Positions 4,744-7,426 of a stretch of 7,426 bases of DNA are shown piece after piece; position 1 is the first letter of the stretch, and the number at the start of each line of letters is the position of its first letter. Origin of the DNA: Anaerolineales bacterium UBA3940. Lineage in GTDB: Bacteria; Chloroflexota; Anaerolineae; Aggregatilineales; UBA3940. Made by a program: the position numbers and the translations under genes. The stretch is taken from positions 1-7,426 of the forward strand of contig DGDY01000119.1 of the NCBI GenBank assembly GCA_002385675.1, read 5' to 3'. A model generated the notes under the pieces. It made no database searches and was not told where the DNA came from. It saw only the letters and a list, made by a program, of their open reading frames with translations.

Positions 4744-5994
4744 ATGAAACTACGCGACATGCCGCGCGAGCTCGCAGTCGTCACCTTCGCCATGATCGTC
4801 GCCAATATCACGAGCAACATGTACGCTCCCTACGAGCCGCTCTACCTGGAGTCGCTGGGGGCCGGCGTGCGCCAGGTGGGCTTCTTCTTCACCGCGCAGA
4901 CGATCATGTCGATCGCCTTTCGTGTGCTCGGTGGCTGGATTTCGGATAACCTGGGCCGCCTGCCGACAATTGCGCTCGGCAGTGTGTTCGGGCTGCTAGC
5001 GTACCTTGGCTACACGCTCGCACCGACGTGGGCCTGGGCGATGTTCGGCGCGCTGATGGGCGCGGCGGGCAGCTCGCTCGTCGCCCCGAGCTTCCAGGCG
5101 TACACGGCAGAGTCCGCGCCGGAAGGCAAGACGGCCAGCACCTTCGGGCTGGTCGAGGGATTGTTCCTCACCTGCCAGATCGTCGGGCCGCTGCTCGGCG
5201 GCTTCCTCGTGGAGAATCACGGCTTCAAGGTGATGATGTGGACGGCGACGGGCATCTTCGCCGTTGCGACGGTGCTGCGCCTCCTGATTGCGCGGGGCAA
5301 GCCGCTCAACGCCCGCCTCTCCGACCTCAACGCAGGCCGCCTCAAGCGCGATCTGGTGGCGCTGGTGAGCATCGTGCTGGCGGGCGGCGTGGTGACGTGG
5401 CTGTTCATCGTGGACGGCCTGCGCGATGCGAGCTTCCAGGTGATGTTGCCCTTCCTGCCCAAGTACGCGACCGAGATCGGCGGGCTGGGCGAGACGATGT
5501 ACGGCGCGCTCTTTGCGGGGATGTCCGTTATCACTGCGCTGGCGATGGTGCCCGGCGGTATGCTCGCCGACCGCTACGGCGAGCACTGGGGCATCAGCCT
5601 GAGCGGTGTGCTGGTCGCCGCCTCGCTGGCGATCATGGTGCTGTTCCCGACGCAGGTGGGCTTCATTGCCGCTTTCGGCATTTTTGGCATTGCTATCGCG
5701 TTTGGCTCGCCGGCCTTCTCCTCGCTGCTGAGCAAGTCCGTGCCGAAAGAGTCGCTGGGTATTATGTACGGTATTTTCTGGTCGGCGCTGGGCATTGTCG
5801 CCGTGCCGATGCCGTACATCGGCGGGCTGCTGTACGACAACGTCGGCCCGCAGTCGCCCTTCTGGGTGGCGGTGGTCGTGATCCTGCTGAGCGCGCCGCT
5901 GGCGCTGTGGAAGCTGAAGCGCCCGGCGGAGGAGCCCATCGCTACCCCGCCGGAGGCCGAGGCCGCTTCACAGGCGGGCGGGCCTGTGCTGTAA
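4744..5994 (+). CDS. MFS transporter, 12 membrane helices
   Basis: This 416-residue inner-membrane secondary transporter shows the usual two-times-six helix plan. Helix 1 begins near 9. The loop 2-3 signature is GGWISDNLGRLP at 63-74, the classic motif A with S/D and G-R. A central cytoplasmic loop (183-204, rich in Arg and Lys) separates the halves, and the matching second-half loop PGGMLADRYG is at 270-279. Residues 392-416 are a polar Pro/Glu/Ala tail. GGAGA at 4734-4738 sits 5 nt before the ATG. Length and motifs fit drug/sugar/metabolite exporters of the family; substrate cannot be told from the sequence. It is a single-gene unit, divergent from the metalloprotease gene and closed by a strong terminator at 6010-6039. 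Nothing looks truncated. Confidence 0.93.
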   Translation: MKLRDMPRELAVVTFAMIVANITSNMYAPYEPLYLESLGAGVRQVGFFFTAQTIMSIAFRVLGGWISDNLGRLPTIALGSVFGLLAYLGYTLAPTWAWAMFGALMGAAGSSLVAPSFQAYTAESAPEGKTASTFGLVEGLFLTCQIVGPLLGGFLVENHGFKVMMWTATGIFAVATVLRLLIARGKPLNARLSDLNAGRLKRDLVALVSIVLAGGVVTWLFIVDGLRDASFQVMLPFLPKYATEIGGLGETMYGALFAGMSVITALAMVPGGMLADRYGEHWGISLSGVLVAASLAIMVLFPTQVGFIAAFGIFGIAIAFGSPAFSSLLSKSVPKESLGIMYGIFWSALGIVAVPMPYIGGLLYDNVGPQSPFWVAVVVILLSAPLALWKLKRPAEEPIATPPEAEAASQAGGPVL

Positions 5995-6009
5995 ACCCGG
6001 AAAATGTGC

Positions 6010-6039
6010 CACCTCGCCCCGGTTCGCCGGGGCGAGGTG
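6010..6039 (+). terminator. Hairpin terminator of the MFS gene
   Basis: CACCTCGCCCCGG (6010-6022), loop TTCG, CCGGGGCGAGGTG (6027-6039) form a perfect 13-bp stem starting 16 nt after the MFS stop. Only a short AT-rich ATATT follows instead of a full T-run, so it may act as an intrinsic terminator of weak-tail type or as an mRNA 3'-end stabiliser. Confidence 0.75.
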
Positions 6040-6102
6040 ATATTGCAAAGCCCGCCCGCTGCCCGCCCCGCTGTCACGAGACTGTTACCCCTCCCTGTTT
6101 TA

Positions 6103-6111
6103 TGTTAAAAT
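6103..6111 (+). promoter_or_regulatory. Extended -10 promoter for the PIN/TRAM gene
   Basis: TGTTAAAAT is a TG-n extended -10 with hexamer TAAAAT (5 of 6 to consensus). The best -35-like sequence, CTGTTA (6082-6087), has 18-bp spacing and only three matches. Transcription would start near 6118, leaving an unusually long leader of about 186 nt before the ATG at 6304. Confidence 0.5.
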
Positions 6112-6112
6112 G

Positions 6113-6303
6113 GCGCAAAGAAAGCGGGTTTGCGCGTTTGGCATCGCTACAGGCACGTGCACTAATCCCTCGTTTATACATCCGATCTCTAGCGCGCAGA
6201 CCCAAACCAAGGTGGGGACGGCACAACGCAGGCTACTGCAATGGGGTGGGGACTGTTCTGCCGGATTCCCAACACACAAAATTGATTACGAAGTGGACTA
6301 ACA
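6113..6303 (+). promoter_or_regulatory. Long structured 5' leader of the PIN/TRAM gene
   Basis: The gap holds no convincing gene. Complementary segments are GCGCAAA (6113-6119) with TTTGCGC (6129-6135), a palindrome GCACGTGC (6153-6160), and a long-range stem CGGCA-C-AAC (6219-6227) with GTT-C-TGCCG (6255-6263) that encloses a small hairpin GCAG[GCTA]CTGC (6228-6239). GGTGGGGAC occurs twice (6211-6219 and 6245-6253). The ribosome-binding site is weak (AAGTGGA, 6291-6297). No known riboswitch or tRNA pattern was recognised. Confidence 0.35.
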
Positions 6304-7365
6304 ATGAGCTTCGAATTCTTTATGCGATTGGTCGGGATGATTCTCCTGGCCTTCGCCGGGCTGCGGTTTGGGTTCCGCCTATCAGAGATCACGGGTGAGC
6401 CGCCGGAGATGTGGTCACTCGTGTCGGCGCTGGTCGGCGCGCTGTTTGGCCTCATCCTGACGCCTTACCTGACAACGCGCCCGGCCAGGACGCTGCGCGA
6501 CTACCTGAGCAAGGTGCCCGCGCAGCAGCTTGTCGCGGGCGTCATCGGCCTGATCCTGGGGCTGGTGGTGGCCGCGCTGGTGGCCTGGCCGCTCTCCTTC
6601 CTGCCTTCGCCGTACAGCAACATCCTGCCTGTCGTGGCGGCGGTGGTGTTCGGCTATTTCGGCGCGGCAGTGTTCGCCATGCGGCGGCGCGACATATTCG
6701 AGCTGTTCCAGGGGCGGATTGCGGGTGTAGGCCCCGCCGCCGACGAGGAGGGCTTAACCCCCAGCCGCAAGGTGCTGCTCGACACAAGCGTGATCATCGA
6801 CGGGCGTATTGCGGATATCAGCCAGGTGGGCTTCATCACCGGGCCGATGGTCGTGCCGCGTTTCGTCCTGCAGGAGCTTCAGCACATCGCCGACTCCGCC
6901 GACACGCTGCGGCGCAACCGGGGCCGGCGCGGCATCGAGATTCTCAACCGCCTGCAGAAGGAGTCGCGCGTGCCCGTGCACATCACGGACATGGACGCGG
7001 ATGATGTCGATGCGGTGGACGAGAAGCTCATCGCGCTGGCTAAAGAGATGGGCTGCGCCATCCTGACCAACGACTACAACCTCAACCGCATCGCGGAGCT
7101 TCAGGGCGTCGTCGTGCTGAACATCAACGAGCTGGCGAACGCCGTCAAGACGGTGTTCCTGCCGGGCGAGGACATGGAGATCCGCATCATTCAGGAAGGG
7201 CGTGAGCTGGGGCAGGGCGTCGGCTACCTGGACGATGGCACGATGGTCGTCGTCGAGGGTGGGCGGCGCTACATCAACGATACCATCACTGCGACGGTGA
7301 CGAAGGTGCTGCAAACGTCCGCCGGGCGCATGATCTTTGCCCGGCCCGCGAACGATAATAATTAA
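6304..7365 (+). CDS. YacL-like membrane PIN/TRAM-domain protein
   Basis: This 353-residue protein has four N-terminal membrane helices (about 4-22, 36-54, 76-96, 104-124), then a cytoplasmic PIN domain (about 155-275) and a TRAM domain (about 283-347). The PIN acidic residues are visible: D160 in VLLDTSVIIDGR, E191 in LQELQ, D239 in AVDEKLIALA and D257 in LTNDYNL. PIN domains are Mg/Mn-dependent ribonuclease folds, and TRAM (LPGEDMEIRIIQEGRELGQG then GYLDDGTMVVVEGG) is a small beta-barrel that binds RNA. The architecture matches Bacillus YacL, a conserved protein of poorly known function; RNA cleavage or binding at the membrane is inferred. The start is ATG 6304 with a weak AAGTGGA site; no better in-frame start exists upstream. 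It stands alone between the leader promoter and a hairpin at 7368-7393. Confidence 0.93.
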   Translation: MSFEFFMRLVGMILLAFAGLRFGFRLSEITGEPPEMWSLVSALVGALFGLILTPYLTTRPARTLRDYLSKVPAQQLVAGVIGLILGLVVAALVAWPLSFLPSPYSNILPVVAAVVFGYFGAAVFAMRRRDIFELFQGRIAGVGPAADEEGLTPSRKVLLDTSVIIDGRIADISQVGFITGPMVVPRFVLQELQHIADSADTLRRNRGRRGIEILNRLQKESRVPVHITDMDADDVDAVDEKLIALAKEMGCAILTNDYNLNRIAELQGVVVLNINELANAVKTVFLPGEDMEIRIIQEGRELGQGVGYLDDGTMVVVEGGRRYINDTITATVTKVLQTSAGRMIFARPANDNN

Positions 7366-7367
7366 AA

Positions 7368-7393
7368 GTGCGTATCTCTGAATGGGTACGCAC
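7368..7393 (+). terminator. Terminator-like hairpin after the PIN/TRAM gene
   Basis: GTGCGTA (7368-7374) and TACGCAC (7387-7393) pair perfectly; in RNA three more pairs (U-G, C-G, U-G) shorten the loop to six bases. It begins 3 nt after the TAA stop. No T-run follows, so termination strength is uncertain. Confidence 0.5.
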
Positions 7394-7417
7394 GGTCTCG
7401 AATAGAGAGTTACAGTC

Positions 7418-7423
7418 TTGACA
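7418..7423 (+). promoter_or_regulatory. -35 box of a promoter running off the window
   Basis: TTGACA is a perfect -35 hexamer 53 bp after the last stop and beyond the hairpin, so a new rightward transcription unit probably begins just outside. Its -10 box, if real, should lie 16-18 bp further, outside the window. Confidence 0.4.
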
Positions 7424-7426
7424 ATG

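Noticed and set aside
6110..6301. 63-aa frame starting at ATG 6110 in the leader
   Set aside because: The ATG overlaps the -10 hexamer and would lie upstream of the predicted transcription start; no ribosome-binding site and no family resemblance.
5028..6398. 456-aa open frame on the plus strand, longer than the MFS gene it overlaps
   Set aside because: It is very rich in Arg, Ala and Gly, has no recognisable domain or ribosome-binding site, and runs through the MFS terminator; the MFS frame has clear family motifs. Typical GC-rich shadow frame.
1..7426. CRISPR array, tRNA, rRNA, phage or plasmid genes
   Set aside because: No regularly spaced direct repeats of CRISPR length, no tRNA T-loop pattern and no phage, integrase or replication proteins were seen on either strand.

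Overview
The window is 7.4 kb of GC-rich bacterial DNA with dense, short-spaced genes, clear Shine-Dalgarno sites and one perfect sigma-70/sigma-A type promoter. The set of genes (a DUF2089-type zinc-ribbon/HTH protein, a beta-repeat protein and a small protein sharing one helical-hairpin module, plus a YacL-like membrane PIN/TRAM protein) fits a Gram-positive-like or Chloroflexota genome best. That placement is an inference from gene content and base composition, not proof. The first 19 bases are the Tn5/Nextera mosaic-end adapter, so the left edge is a library artefact and this is the end of a contig.

Layout, left to right. (1) The 5' third of frr (ribosome recycling factor) runs leftward into the adapter. 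(2) A 386-bp divergent gap follows, carrying a weak frr promoter and a perfect TTGACA-17-TATAAT promoter pointing right, with a dyad over the -35 box. (3) A rightward operon holds a DUF2089-like regulator (611-1015), a DUF4097-like beta-repeat/coiled-coil protein (1019-2149) and a tandem GNAT protein (2161-3189). (4) A 167-bp gap contains a strong GC hairpin and a small dyad. (5) A 125-aa protein (3357-3734) carries the same helical-hairpin module at its N-terminus. (6) A leftward membrane metalloprotease of M50 type (3735-4562) has a stop codon directly abutting the previous one. (7) A divergent gap carries nested palindromes and degenerate 7-bp tandem repeats. (8) A 12-helix MFS transporter (4744-5994) ends in a textbook hairpin terminator. 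(9) A long, structured leader precedes a YacL-like four-helix PIN/TRAM protein (6304-7365). (10) A terminator-like hairpin and a -35 box for an off-window gene close the window.

The most interesting part is 531-3734. Three different proteins (a putative DNA-binding protein, a beta-repeat protein and a small two-domain protein) each carry one copy of a ~27-residue module of the form ER..IL..L..G.I..EEA..LL. It lies at the C-terminus in two and the N-terminus in the third. This looks like one functional unit, plausibly a regulatory or envelope-stress module related to YvlB/LiaX-type proteins, with the zinc-ribbon/HTH protein as the candidate regulator. Its biochemical job cannot be read from the sequence. 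The metalloprotease and transporter next to it are membrane proteins but are in separate transcription units, so a link to the system is only a possibility.
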